Positions 12,902 to 24,629 of a stretch of DNA of 64,000 nucleotides are shown here, piece by piece (within the stretch, counting starts at the first letter, position 1; each line of letters begins with the position of its first letter). Made by a program: the position numbers and the translations under genes. The notes under the pieces were generated by a model. That model did not search any database. It saw only the letters and a list, made by a program, of their open reading frames with translations, and was not told where the DNA came from. Origin of the DNA: Xiphias gladius (Eukaryota; Chordata; Actinopteri; Istiophoriformes; Xiphiidae); contig NC_053402.1 of NCBI RefSeq assembly GCF_016859285.1, positions 24,189,056 to 24,253,055 of the forward strand, in the 5' to 3' direction.

Positions 12902-13138
12902 GTTCTCACTCGGGTAAGTCCACTCTGGAGGCTCCGGGACAGTTTTCTCCGACAGAAACCGAGAGAGGAGCGGGGAGGACGGGCTGTGTCTCCTCTAACC
13001 GGGGGGGGGGGGGCAAGTGATGAGACGGGGGGAGGAAACAGATGTGACGTCAGGGGGGCTGTTATTACCAAATCCAAGCTTAAAATGGTATATGAATATA
13101 TATACACACACACATATTTAAACTCTTTTATTCTTGGC

Positions 13139-13739
13139 CAGTGATAGAGAGTACCTTTACTCAGGTGCCTAATTTTGAGGAACTTTTACTTCCACTCCGC
13201 AAGGTCAAGTCATAGGGAAAATTGTACTCTTTACTCCTCTATATGTAACTGACTGTATTACTCATTAGTTTTGAGATTTGGATCTTACATTCGAAAACAT
13301 ATGATAAGCTTGTAAAACGCAGTTCAACACACCTTACAGACGAGCCCCTTCCCACAGGTGTCGGATGTGTGTGAGCTGTTGTCAGTTCCACCAAACCGAT
13401 GGTTTCATTTAAAGTAGCTGCCTCAGGTAAAATGATCTAATGTTGTACAAAGAGCAGAGGTTGGAGGGGATTTATCAGCTGACCCGATAACCAGGAAACC
13501 AGCTACAGCCGTGAAATGCTGCTGACACACTGACGTGTCAGTATTAACCATCTAACAGTCTCGTTATATAATAATTCATCAGTCACAATACTTTAGGTGC
13601 AATTTGCTGATAATGGTTACGTACTTTCACTCAAGTACAGTTCTGAATGTGAAAGCTTTTAATTGTAGTGGAGTACTTTCACATTGTTGTGTTGGTACTT
13701 TTACTTAAGAAAAGATTTTGAGTACTTCTTCCACCACTG
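13139..13739. mobile_element. Non-autonomous DNA element with CAGTG...AGTAC ends
   Basis: The left end reads CAGTGATAGAGAGTAC and the right end, reverse complemented, reads CAGTGGTGGAAGAAGTAC. This is a very common teleost element whose termini contain runs such as TTTACTTAAG. No open reading frame is visible. No clear target-site duplication flanks it, so the boundaries may be a few bases off. Confidence 0.7.
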
Positions 13740-14303
13740 TTTCTGGGACGTATGATACTAATATTCGTTGGCCATACATCTTCACACCCCATGATTCAAC
13801 CTCAAAACGACGTACATCAATTCTTCTTCTTATTCTGTCAAGACCCCGTAAACTTTTCAAGGGAGATCAGGTGAAGTAAAGTAGCCTCCCATTGTTTTAG
13901 GAGACCACCTTATTTATTTCCCTGTTGCTTTCTAATATAGACTTTCTACAACAAAATTTACAAACACAAAATAATGACTTTGTGGCCTAATAGCCGCAGT
14001 ATTTCATCAAGTAATATTTAAATGGGCAATTAAAAAGAATAATTATAAAAAAAAAAGTGGCACAAATGAATATAGTAATCCATCATAGGTCAAAAGGGAT
14101 TAAAAAAAACATTACATTAAAACAATCAATACCTCATTTAAAAATAAATATACAGAATACTTAAATAAATTATGGAATTTCAAAATGAATTTAAAATTGC
14201 AGTTTTTGAAGATAAATATTCTTAATTCAGTTTGTAAAATCAGTTATTTATTTCTCTGAAGTTATGCCAAGAAAATAAGTTACTATGGAAATAAACAGGA
14301 AAC

Positions 14304-14305
<2 letters not shown>

Positions 14306-14392
<87 letters not shown>
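14306..14392 (+). repeat. (TG)n microsatellite, 87 bp uninterrupted
   Basis: A pure TG dinucleotide run of about 43 units. The frames through it that encode alternating Cys-Val or His-Thr are artefacts. Its length and purity predict high polymorphism. Confidence 0.97.
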
Positions 14393-14395
<3 letters not shown>

Positions 14396-15268
14396 TTCCT
14401 AATGAAGGGAAGGATGAGACAGCTTTTGGATTTCATCAGAGGTCTGTGTTTTTTAATAAACATGATTTTGAAAGTTCATTTGAACAAAACACTTATAAAT
14501 CAAGGAAACTAAGTAAAATGCCACGGGAGGGATAGAAATTGAACAGAGACACATAGCACAGCACAAAAAAGTAGTAGTTAGAATTATGTATTGTCTGTAA
14601 TCTCATTTTTAAAATGATAATAACAGCTTCTTGTTACTAATATCACTAATACTGTACAGTATGTTCATAAAACAATGAGAGAAAACAGAATGAATTTGAT
14701 AAACAATGAAGTTGCAGACATCAAACCAAAATTTCTTAGAATAAGTTCAGAAAAAAATGATAAAATTAAGCCACAAAAAGAACAATGTGTGATCTATATC
14801 AACATCAGATAATGTGAGAAGTCTTCAGATGGATGATAATGCACCTTTCTGAATAAGATTTATTTACAGTACACTTTTTAGATAACTTCACACCATTTAC
14901 CTGGATATTTCAAAAGCTAAAAGCTTTAGGAATTAAAAATCCAGTTTGACTCACGAAACAGTGCTGATATGAATTTGACCTTATCGGGTTTGTCTGTTTT
15001 TTTTTTTTCCCACACAGCTTTGGTCTGAATTGAATACATTTGCATTAATGGAAAGGTTACAACATTCTAAATTAGATAGGAAGTTGAAACCACCTAAAGT
15101 GAAAAATTATTTTCATAAAATAACCTTTATGTTGATGTGTGACCCAAAAATTGAAGAAGTGCCTCCTTGTCACAGGTTGAATATGACAAATTCATCCATC
15201 AAAGTGAGTGATTTGCCCCTTTGAACATCTCACGTTTGTACACATGTTGTAGGATTGTTGGCTTCCAG

Positions 15269-15749
15269 CAAGGCTGGATTACCAACTGGGTAAGGTGGGC
15301 GACCGCCCCGGGGCCCCAGTGGCCCCAGAGGCCCCAGATGCCCCAGGTTCACCCCATATGATTTGGGTCAACAGAATTCGATTAATTGTGGATTTATTCT
15401 AAACGTTTACCACTCCAAGTACAATATCAACTATGACGGGTCCTTCCTCTGTCTTGGACCCTGTGTCAAAATCTAGTTTTAAGACCTGAACTTTTTAGTT
15501 TATATTCGCATTACACTTGAGAAGCTGGAATTTTTCCTTTTAAAAAAATTTAATTGGTTAATCGATTATCAGAACGGTTGTCGTTCATTTTCTTTCAATC
15601 AACTAATTGGTTAATCAGCTAATAATTTCAGCTCCAGAGTACTGCCTGGCTCCTGGGTGCCTGGTGAAACAGTGAAACTGGCACGTACAGTGGGGGCCCA
15701 ACGACAAATCTTTGCCCCGGGGCCCCTTTAGAAGGTTAATGCAGCCATG
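15269..15749. mobile_element. hAT-like non-autonomous element with GGGGCCCC-rich ends
   Basis: The left end starts CAAGGCTGGATTACC and runs into GCCCCGGGGCCCC. The right end, reverse complemented, starts CATGGCTGCATTAACC and runs into GGGGCCCCGGGGC. Such ends are typical of abundant hAT-type elements in vertebrates. About 480 bp, no transposase frame. It contains a short TTAATCGATTA-family piece at 15540-15640. I found no intact 8-bp target duplication. It ends about 140 bases upstream of the alg1 start codon. Confidence 0.65.
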
Positions 15750-15893
15750 AGTTAGGTGAACCTAATAAGTGTATCAGTAGGGACGATTCTCTTTCCCCTG
15801 TTGGACCTGAACGCATCATAAAGCCTGCGGTCCCTTTAAGCCTGAAGCTCCTCCCCCTTCGCTGAGCCACGTCATCACGAATTACAAACAAAC

Positions 15894-18800
15894 ATGGCGC
15901 CGCTTGACACCGGTACCGCTCGCCTGACGGTTTTTGCGCTAATTGCGGCGCTGTTAGCTGTATTCTCCGTAACGGGAACTAACGCGCCATGGCCGGTTGT
16001 GTGTCTGACGGTTATAACCGTGCTGGTGTCGCTGTGGTGGCGGAGGTTGCGGCAGAGGGACGGTGTGACCGAGCGGCGGGTGTGCGTGCTGGTGCTGGGG
16101 GACATCGGTCGCAGTCCTCGGATGCAGTATCACGCCTTGTCCCTCAGCAAACATGGATATACTGTCACTTTTGTCGGGTATTTAGGTGAGACTGCCGCAC
16201 ACAACAGAATGTTTCCCTCATACCGAGGTGTCCGTTAGCTCCCGAGGCTGCTCATGAGTCGAGATAAGACAAAATGAACTTCACCGTTTACGGTGTCGAA
16301 GCGGCAAAAAACTTCAAAACGAACTGATTTCAGACACATTAGAATGCTGCATGCCCCGCGAGCATCACCGTGAGTACAGAAAGAAACGCAAGAAACAATA
16401 ACACCGGTACTGTTTCCAAAATGTGTCGGACTCATACACACACCGGAACTGAAAAGGTACAGAAACAACAGGTGAACCCGAAACTGGACGCGATGACAAA
16501 CGATCTAGATAAAAATCCCAATGATGGTCAATCACGCTGGAAAACGCGTGAGTTGCTACAGGACGGAGCCAAGGATCTGCGTCGTGTGTCCGGTGCGTTA
16601 CTGATCAGTTATAGCGTCATACACCACCTGCTGTGTAGCGAGATGGGGAAATGCATGTAAAACCTGTACACCACATAGTTTAATTTAAAAAAACCAAAAA
16701 AACAGTCATTTTGACGATACTGTCTGCAATGATGAAAGACCGCCACCAGAAAAAACAGTTGCTTTCTTCCTGTACTTTGTTTTTTATTGCAATTCATTAG
16801 TAATTCACACGATAATAATGCAAAATTTCAGCAGTCCAATACACGGCAGAAGTAGAAAAAGTGGCCATCTAGATCCTTTTAACGTGCATCTCTGTCACCT
16901 ATAAACTACCAGGCACTTTCTGTCATCATCTGCACGTCGTCGTTCAGGTCAGGCAGCACAAGCATATAAGACATTATTGATGTAGAAGTCCTCATCTGGT
17001 GGGCTGAGAAAGTGGTGGGTGTTTTCTCTGAAATGTTTTTTTTTCTTTTTCTCTTTTCATTTCAGACACCAAACCTCATCAAGACGTGCTGCGAGAGGAG
17101 AAAATCCGGATGGTCCCCATAGCGGAGGTGAAAGGTGTTGGAGGTAACTGGCACCAACTTAGCAGGGATGTGTGTTTGATGTGTTTGGCACTCTGTCTTT
17201 CTGGAACTGGTTTCCGTGGATTATTCTGCAGTTTTCACAAGGTGCCGTGTGGCTTTTTTTCAGTGGGACCAAAAGCGCTCACATATGCGACGAAGGTGAT
17301 CATGCAGTGTCTGCAGCTTCTTTACGTGCTGCTGAGGATGGAGCTGCAGTCTCAAATTCTAATGCAGGTTTGTTACATCCCGATGTCTGGAGTCAAGATT
17401 AAAGTTGAAAACCTGTGCTGAACATTATGTTTCTATGTGAACGCACCTGCCAATGGATCCAAACTGGGAACTATAAAAGCCCCATACCGGTGTTTTTGTG
17501 TTTTCTTCTGTCAGGATAAAAACCTTAAACACTGTGGTAGGCCTTTGAAAAAAAAAAAAAAAATCCCAGCATGGATCTTTAAAGCAGCTCAGACTGTGAT
17601 GGAAATGATTTCTTTAGTGCATTTTTTCCTTCCGCTGTCCCTGCAAAAATATTTATTCTTTCAACCAGTCACACTCTAAATTTATTAGTCAGTCAAGAGA
17701 AAAATAATCGAAACATCAATCACTGATCTTTTCTCATTTTCATACCTTTTAAATGATTTATCTTTGGTGTTTTTAGACTGTTGGTCAGAATAAATTTGCA
17801 GTTTGACGACTTCACTTTGGGCTCTGGGGAAGGTGGGTTATTCTTTGTAAACATTTGATAGACTATATGATGAATCCAAAATAATGATCAATATAAAAAA
17901 AATGGATAATGACTAGTTGTAGCCCTGTTACTCATTATTCTGTCTGGTTTTAAAATCTACTATGCCCAGGTTCAGAGTCTAAAGAGGAGACCTTTTCTTG
18001 ACTGGCTTCTAGACTTTTCACTTCCACTTTAATCAGTTTTACAGTACTGTACATACGGCTTTTATAAATGGAACATAATCCACTCAGTTGGATTCCTTGC
18101 AGACATCTCTCTCTGTTAATGTTAGTGATTCCGTTCGTATCCCAGAATCCCCCCGGCCTGCCCGGTATTGCCGTGGCCTGGTTCGTGTGCGTCCTGCGTG
18201 GCAGCAGGTTCATCGTCGACTGGCACAACTACGGCTACACCATCATGGCCCTGAGTCACGGCCAGAGACACCCAGTGGTCCGACTGGCGAAGTGGTCAGT
18301 ACGGTTTACGGAACTTTTTGGAGTTTATTAATAGCGACTACACAAGTCAGCGTTGTCTGTGGTGGCTCATATTTTTTATGGCTGTTATGTTGTGTTATCT
18401 CGTGTTGTGTAATTCCTGGGTTTGTAATGTGTTTATCAGGCCCAATAGTGACGCAGTTTGGATCTTTGTTTTTTTTTTCTTGTCGTCTTCCAGGTACGAG
18501 CACTTCTTCGGCCCTCTGGCGACTCACAACCTGTGTGTTACCAACGCGATGAAGGACGACTTGCAGAAAAACTGGGGCATCAAGTATGATTTGTTTTGTT
18601 TAGCTGTTGCTGGAGCCTCATCAGTAATGAAGCTAGAAATGTCAAATTTTTCTAATAGAAAAATCATTAACCTTCGTTCTCTAGGAACCATAAATATCTC
18701 TTGCAAATGTCATGGCTTACGCTAAACTTTCTTTATTCCATAATGGCCTTGCAAAAAAAAGGAAACTCAATATGTGGACGGACGCTTGTTTCCCTTCATT

Positions 18801-21800
18801 GAAATCAAGCGAACAGGCAAACTCTGATAAATACAGAGTAGTTACTTAAAAGTAGCATCATCATTTTAACAAAGGTTTAACATTGCTTGGATTAATCCCA
18901 TACTATCCTCCAACTAATATGTTTTTCTTCATCCAAAGTAGGACAAACTGATATGTAATAATACCCGTCACCTTGATCTCCCATCAGACATAACATCTCA
19001 AAGCACACAGTGTTGGATCATAGTCACAAAAATATTTATTTCTTGTAATGGGCAGATTACAGTGGTGATAATAATAAAACTTTATTCATATAGGACATTT
19101 AATACAGAAAGATGCAAAACATTGTGCTTCACAAAGGTGAAAAAACACATAGTAAAATAGATTCAAGAAATAGGAACATTACAAACAGCAGGAAAAAAAG
19201 ACAAATCAAAGAGAGAACAAATATAATTAACAGTAATTAAATGATAATTAATACAGTGGTTGAGGTTAAAATACAGTAAAAGTTTCTGGGTAAAAGCAAG
19301 CAGAGCACCTTGATCTGTTGACATGCAGCGCTGCAGGGATTCAGTGACCATTAGATTCAGTGCAAAAATGAGGGAACGAGCTGGTCCACAGAAGGCAACG
19401 TTCTTCATTACCTGCACTTTATAGATGCTCTTATACAAATACTGACACAGATTCTGTTTAGCTGACATTGCACGGACATTGTTGTGTGTTTGACCTTCAC
19501 AGGGCGACGACTCTGTACGACAGACCCGCCTCCATCTTCAGAGAGGCTCCACTGAAGCTGCAGCACGAGCTCTTCATGAGACTGGCCAACACCTATCCTC
19601 AGTTCCAGCACGGAGGGTGAGAGGTTCACGAACAGATACAAAACACCACAAAACCATTTCATATCTCTCTGTGAAAGTCTCGTCGAGGTGTTTTGTTAGG
19701 TAAACATCTCACTTACAGGTTACCCTTTAAAAGAAGCAGCCTGTACAAAACATCCTTACAAAAACAGGTTATTTTGACAAGCCCTGTTTAAAGCCCCAGA
19801 GCTTATTGAGCTTATCGTAGACATCATTACAATCAGCTGTCGCAACAAGCTGGTACAGAGTAACTACTGTATGTGACGTTGAAGTAAATTCAGGGGAAAG
19901 GTCAGATTGTCAGCTGGCTGAGGTACTACACCCCTTTACCGACCTGTTGTGTGTTTTCAGGTCGGAGGATGTGGAGGTGGAGCGGACGATCTTCTCGGCT
20001 CGCGATCTCGCCGACAACTCGGTGACCTTGGGGACGGAGCGACCGGCGCTGCTGCTCAGCAGCACCAGCTGGACGGGTCAGAGGAAGTGATGACGCTCAT
20101 TAAGATGACTTACTGACTAAACCTGAACCTGGATCTGCATTTTCTATATCATTGTCCTGATAAGTTCAGGTTTAGTTCTGGTGTTTTTTCCTTGTATAAG
20201 ATTATTTTTAACTGTAGATTATAAATTATGAGATCTTAACACTGACATCCTCGATTTGAAGTTTTAGTAACTGGACAATATGACCGGAGGACCTGTGGCA
20301 TTCACTGAGCTGGCAGTTTATCAGGAACCCCTACTTAAGACTAGCAGTCCCGCAATAAATCCTTCTTCATGAAGGTTCTAATGTTCAGTTTTTATTGAAA
20401 CTGTGTTAGAGAGGTGTTGATTCAACTGTCTCTGTGGTGCTGTTTACCTGCCTTGCATCATGTTGACAGGTATTCCAATTCATTTGTCCACCCCCGTTCA
20501 AATCAATGGGGGCGGGCTAAACAGCAGCACAACCTGCAGCCTCCAGAACGATCACACAGTTGAATCAACAGCTCTGTAACACAGTTTCAGCAAAAACTGA
20601 ACTTTAGGACCCTCATGGAGGAGGACTGTTTTAGCTAGGTGTACCTAATAAACTGACAAGCGAGTGTATGTGTTTGTCTGCAGTTCCAAATTAATGCACC
20701 AGTAAATGTGAAGATAGCAACATAAGGCTCATAAAGGGCTTTGAAAAACAGTTAAATAGCAACACGGTCAGCAGGCGTTGTGCTCTGACAGTGAAGGACC
20801 ACCAGCAGCAGAGTGACGTTCACACCGTTCATTTTCTACGGAGCATGAGCGGCTCGATTCGCAATGCACTGTGGGAATCCAGGCGGCCCAAAATGCGATG
20901 GGTCAGAAGTTGTAAATGTTCAACGTAATGCAAATGAGGGCGAAATATGCTGAAACAGTTTTGTCTGGGTGGGTCAGAGAGTCTTTACTAGTGCCTTATT
21001 TACTAAAGATGCAACAATTAATCGATTATTTGATCAGCAAAAAATTAGTCAGCAACTTCTTTGACAACCGATTAATGGTCTTAGTCATTTTTCAGCTTCT
21101 CTGATGTCAGGATTGGACATTTTCCTCTGTCATATATGAACTGAAGATTTCTGGGTTGGCTGAATTGAACCTCGGGCTGTGGGGAATTCTAACTGGCATT
21201 TTCACAAGTTTTTTCTGATATTTTTCTGATTAATTGAGCGTGAAAATAATTGTTAGTTGCAGCCATAGACTTTACCTGCTGTGGATAAATATCAGTAACT
21301 TCAAAGCAGAGAAGTTTATTGTTGTAGTTTCTGGGATCCCTGTTTTGATCGTCCCTCTCCTCCAGGAAACACACAAAGTCACATAAATTGTAGGAGAAGA
21401 TCGTAAATTTTAGACAATTTTTGCTAACGAGCAAGTTACTCACTGGCCCCTGGCTGTTGGCCGCCCTCTGCCTTGGGGTTTGTTTGCGGGGTTTGTTTGT
21501 CTTCTCTGTTAGCCTCCGTTACAGTCTGGGAACGTACAACTTGTCAGGTGTCTCTCTACACATCGTGACCTCAGACTGGTCCAACACCGTCTGTACTTCA
21601 CTGTTTATAATGAGCCACTTTACCTTTCTCTCCACAGAGGATGAAGATTTCTCCATCCTGCTGAAGGCCCTTGAAGGTACGACTGGCTACCCTGCTAAAC
21701 CGTATGCTACCTATAGCTACTATTGTTATTCTCATTTCATCAGTTCTCACCCCGGTTTGTTCTCCACAGAGTACGAAGGTTTCATTAAAGAAGGAGCTTC

Positions 21801-24325
21801 GTTACCACCTTTAGTCTGTGCGATCACAGGTAAACTGCTCTGCTGCCTCACTCTCTGTCCAAATGTCTGATATCAAAGCGGTTTCAGTTTGTTATTGAGT
21901 GTATTTGTGTGTGTGTGTGTGTGTGTGTGCGCAGGTAAAGGCCCTCAGAAAGAGCACTACAGGAAGCTGATAGACTCTCTGCATTTAGAACATGTGAAGA
22001 TCTGCACTCCCTGGCTGGAGGCAGAAGACTATCCTGTTTTATTAGGTGAGACTGATACAAACACTACATCCTTTACTTACTGTGTTTGTGTTTAGCCCCT
22101 TTCCAACATGCACCTTTTAATGCTAATCTGAAGACGGTATAACGTGTTGGTCTCGTGGTTGAATAAGCGTCAGAGTCTCGGTCTGACGAGGTCGAAACTG
22201 GGAACAACCTAAAGGCCGCAGCAGGACTGGGTTAAGTACGGAGAGATTAAATGCTCATCTCCTTCGCCCTATCGAGAGACGCCTAATGCATTTATCACTT
22301 TTATCTCTAGATTATCATCTTATGCACAAATGTGTAATAAACCGCGAAACACCATGAATGAATCACTTGAGGAGATTCTTTTCATATCAGATCAGCCTGT
22401 AAAAATGAGATTCTCTTCAGGCAAAAAAATATATCCCTTAGCAACCGCCATAATTATCATTATCACAAAACTCATCTGTATTTCAATTTTCGTTTATGCC
22501 ACCTGCATGAGAGTATGGATATCCAACAGAACGCTTCACATGATGTACAGCATGTAAGCAAATGACAATCAAACCAGTCCCAACGTAACGTCTTTCTGGT
22601 CTTTGCTTGTGCATTGTCGCACGTTTAAAAAAAAAAAAGAAGAAATTCTTTATCTAACATATGATAAAAAATATATAATATAACATATGAATGTAAAATT
22701 ATTAGTTGGTGACTAGCGATTGCTCTCAAGGCTTCAAGGGCAAAGTAAGCGCAGGACAGACTGAACAACATCCTGTAATAAGACACATTCAGATTCAAAA
22801 ATAAGATAACAACAGGATGTAGCTTGAATTTCCAAAGATTTACAACGTGTATGGTGTTCACACACCTGCCTCGAAATGCAGAGAACTCCTTGTTTCACTT
22901 TTATTTTCACCTCAGAATGTCCTTTAAAAAAAAAAAAAGAAACTCGCTGCTTGAAACACCACTTGAACCTTTTCAGTCAGACTCACGAGTGTAAGTTCTG
23001 TCCTCCAGGCTCAGCCGACCTGGGCGTGTGTCTCCACAAGTCGTCCAGCGGTCTGGACCTGCCCATGAAGGTGGTGGACATGTTCGGCTGCTGTCTGCCC
23101 GTCTGTGCCATCCACTTTGACTGGTGAGCACCGTTCGGGGAGGAGGGGGCTCGGTTAGATTTTACGCGTCCAAATGCGCACAGACTTAAACTGACCTACC
23201 CAGACCTGACCTGAGCCAGGTGCAGCCACACTGATTTGTTCTGTCTGTCTGGTTTGGTTTTGCAGTGTTTAGTTGATGTTGTTTGGTCCAATTATTGCTC
23301 ATCTGGAAGCATCTAGAGAAAATAATGAAACGGGAAATGGACCGGTATTTTTGTGGCCCAATTTTCAGGAAAAGCCTCCTCAAGATTGGGGAGAAATCTA
23401 TTTTCTTCAGGATTTCAAGAGTTATTTTAATTTACCTGGGTCATCTTTTTTTATATTTGAAATCATGTACTACAGTGCCCCCATTCCATAGTTCCACGGA
23501 GTCCCTGGGCAGAAATCATTTATTTATTTAGTTAGTTTTGAACAGTCTGAGTATTTAGGAAATTACAAATCCATTTCAGAATTGTCGTCATGCATTTAGC
23601 CAAAAGAATCAAGATATTTATTGGTGACATTTATATTCTTAGTAAATTATGAATTAAATGAGACATAACAAGTCAAAAATGAACGGACAGTGACAGATCA
23701 GCGGGGCTGCAGACAAAAGGTTTTCAGGTCAAATTCTCCCAAACGATGAGATTGGAATTCCTCGCTGACCCGCTAGGAACAAACTGATCTTTCAATTAAT
23801 CGGTAAACCTGAAACGTGTATGTATATCTCTATCTAGTCTCACTCAGCGGTCTTTTCTCCTCAGTTTACATGAGCTGGTGAAACACGAGGAGAACGGGCT
23901 GATCTTCAGAGACTCTCGGGAGCTTGCCGAGCAGCTGGAGGTGAGAGGTCACAGCTTCACTCTGCCGGTTTTAATGTCATTGTTATAGTCCCTGAGAGAC
24001 CATCAGTCTTTGATGACAGAAGAAAGAACTCCCCTGCCTGAATATCAGACATAGTAATCGTTTGTAAAGGGCATCTGTTGAGTTTTGCACCTTCCTTTGA
24101 TCATTTCACGCCTTTTTTGACCCACAGAGTCTCTGCGTTCACTTTTTTAAGCTTCTTCTAAATGACTGATGTGGATTTGTGCGTTTTCAGTCTCTCCTGT
24201 CAGAGTTTCCCAGTTCAGAAGGCCGACTGGGTTTGTTCAGGAGGAACCTCCGCACCAGCAGAGGGCAGCGCTGGGATGACAACTGGGACCAGAACGTCCT
24301 GCCCCTCATCACCGCCCCGAGATAA
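15894..24325 (+). CDS. alg1: Chitobiosyldiphosphodolichol beta-mannosyltransferase (ALG1)
   Basis: Thirteen exons: 15894-16185, 17066-17143, 17264-17367, 18146-18294, 18494-18583, 19503-19616, 19961-20076, 21638-21676, 21770-21829, 21935-22045, 23009-23123, 23865-23940 and 24191-24325 (TAA). All phases agree and give 492 residues, against 464 in human. The enzyme adds the first mannose from GDP-mannose to GlcNAc2-PP-dolichol on the cytosolic face of the ER. Visible: N-terminal hydrophobic segments (about residues 10-50), [42 protein letters not shown]-like [12 protein letters not shown], the acceptor-side [37 protein letters not shown] and the GT-B donor-site block [20 protein letters not shown]. 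Exon 10 (111 nt, in frame) has a TG repeat as its acceptor tract. The start ATG has A at -3 and is the first Met of the hydrophobic leader. Confidence 0.97.
17680..17935. repeat. TTAATCGATTA-family repeat, diverged copy
   Basis: Lies in alg1 intron 3. Hallmarks are the GACTGTTGGTCAGAATAA block, GGCTCTGGGGAAGG and the ends with AATCGAAACATCAATC. The copy is diverged and partly truncated. Confidence 0.45.
19060..19150. repeat. Retroelement-like tail in alg1 intron 5
   Basis: AAAACTTTATTCATATAGGAC followed by CATTGTGCTTCACAAAGG resembles, in reverse orientation, the widespread LINE/SINE 3' tail of the type GCTTTACAAAG...ATATAAATAAA. Short and diverged. Confidence 0.4.
20352..20633. mobile_element. 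Fold-back element with ~78-bp imperfect inverted repeats
   Basis: 20383-20429 and 20556-20602 are reverse complements with about 4 mismatches in 47. The similarity continues outward to about 20352 and 20633, where almost all differences are transitions. The spacer is 126 bp and non-coding. Just outside, 20634-20668 reads like the Tc1-type end AGGTGTACCTAATAAACTG. The structure lies in alg1 intron 7. Confidence 0.7.
21005..21270. repeat. TTAATCGATTA-family repeat in alg1 intron 7
   Basis: Starts AAAGATGCAACAATTAATCG and ends GAAAATAATTGTTAGTTGCAG, the two typical termini of this family in near-inverted orientation. The internal GGCTGTGGGGAATTCTAAC matches the middle of other copies. Confidence 0.65.
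21906..21931 (+). repeat. (TG)n microsatellite abutting the alg1 exon 10 acceptor
   Basis: A run of TG dinucleotides ends in TGCGCAG, the acceptor of the exon beginning at 21935. There is no separate polypyrimidine tract between the repeat and the AG. Confidence 0.9.
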
Positions 24326-24602
24326 ACACCAGGTTCGGTTTTATAGGCACCAGTAGCAGAAGTTCCAGACGAGGATACGTGAAACTCTCTGCCTTGACTT
24401 CATTCTTGGCAGTGAACTGTTCAGTTCAGGCCTGTGTTTGAGTACTTTTGAACGGGGCCGTGAAGCACAGGGAAGTCGTGTTAGAATATCTGGAACAACT
24501 TTTCTTTGATGCCTCATAGTGATAAAGATAAATCCAGTGGGTTTTTTCTACTTCGGAGCACTTGAATGTATAAAAGAAACTCTGATACGATGTACATTTG
24601 TA

Positions 24603-24617
24603 AATAAAATCTTTATT
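24603..24617. terminator. Overlapping convergent poly(A) signals of alg1 and eef2kmt
   Basis: AATAAA on the plus strand at 24603-24608 is the only canonical signal after the alg1 stop (24325). TTTATT at 24612-24617 is AATAAA on the minus strand, just 12 bases beyond the eef2kmt stop codon (24632-24630). Expected cleavage sites imply that the two mRNAs overlap by tens of bases and that the eef2kmt 3' UTR is only about 30-40 nt. Confidence 0.75.
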
Positions 24618-24629
24618 GCGCTGCACTCG

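Larger units (their letters stand above)
12902..15893. other. Intergenic region between divergent C16orf89 homologue and alg1
   Basis: This holds the putative promoters of both genes, two DNA-element copies (13139-13739 and 15269-15749) and a long TG microsatellite (14306-14392). The stretch 13740-15240 is AT-rich with no exon-like sequence. A run of G at about 13003-13014 lies near the presumed C16orf89 promoter. A CTTTAAGCC and CTCCTCCCCC stretch at 15833-15858 directly precedes the alg1 start. No TATA box can be assigned with confidence. Confidence 0.5.

Noticed and set aside
12638-13144. A 168-codon plus-strand open frame over exon 1 of the C16orf89 homologue
   Set aside because: It is the antisense shadow of a GC-rich coding exon and its CpG-rich upstream flank; the minus-strand signal peptide and splice phase explain the region.
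14285-14535. Cys-Val and His-Thr repeat open frames
   Set aside because: Produced by translation of the TG microsatellite in both directions; the same applies to 50605-50950 and 41023-41300.
22135-22235. Possible tRNA-derived SINE (GTTGGTCTCGTGG ... GGTCGAAACTGG)
   Set aside because: The A-box lacks key bases, the B-box differs from GGTTCGANTCC, and no SINE tail or second copy was found.
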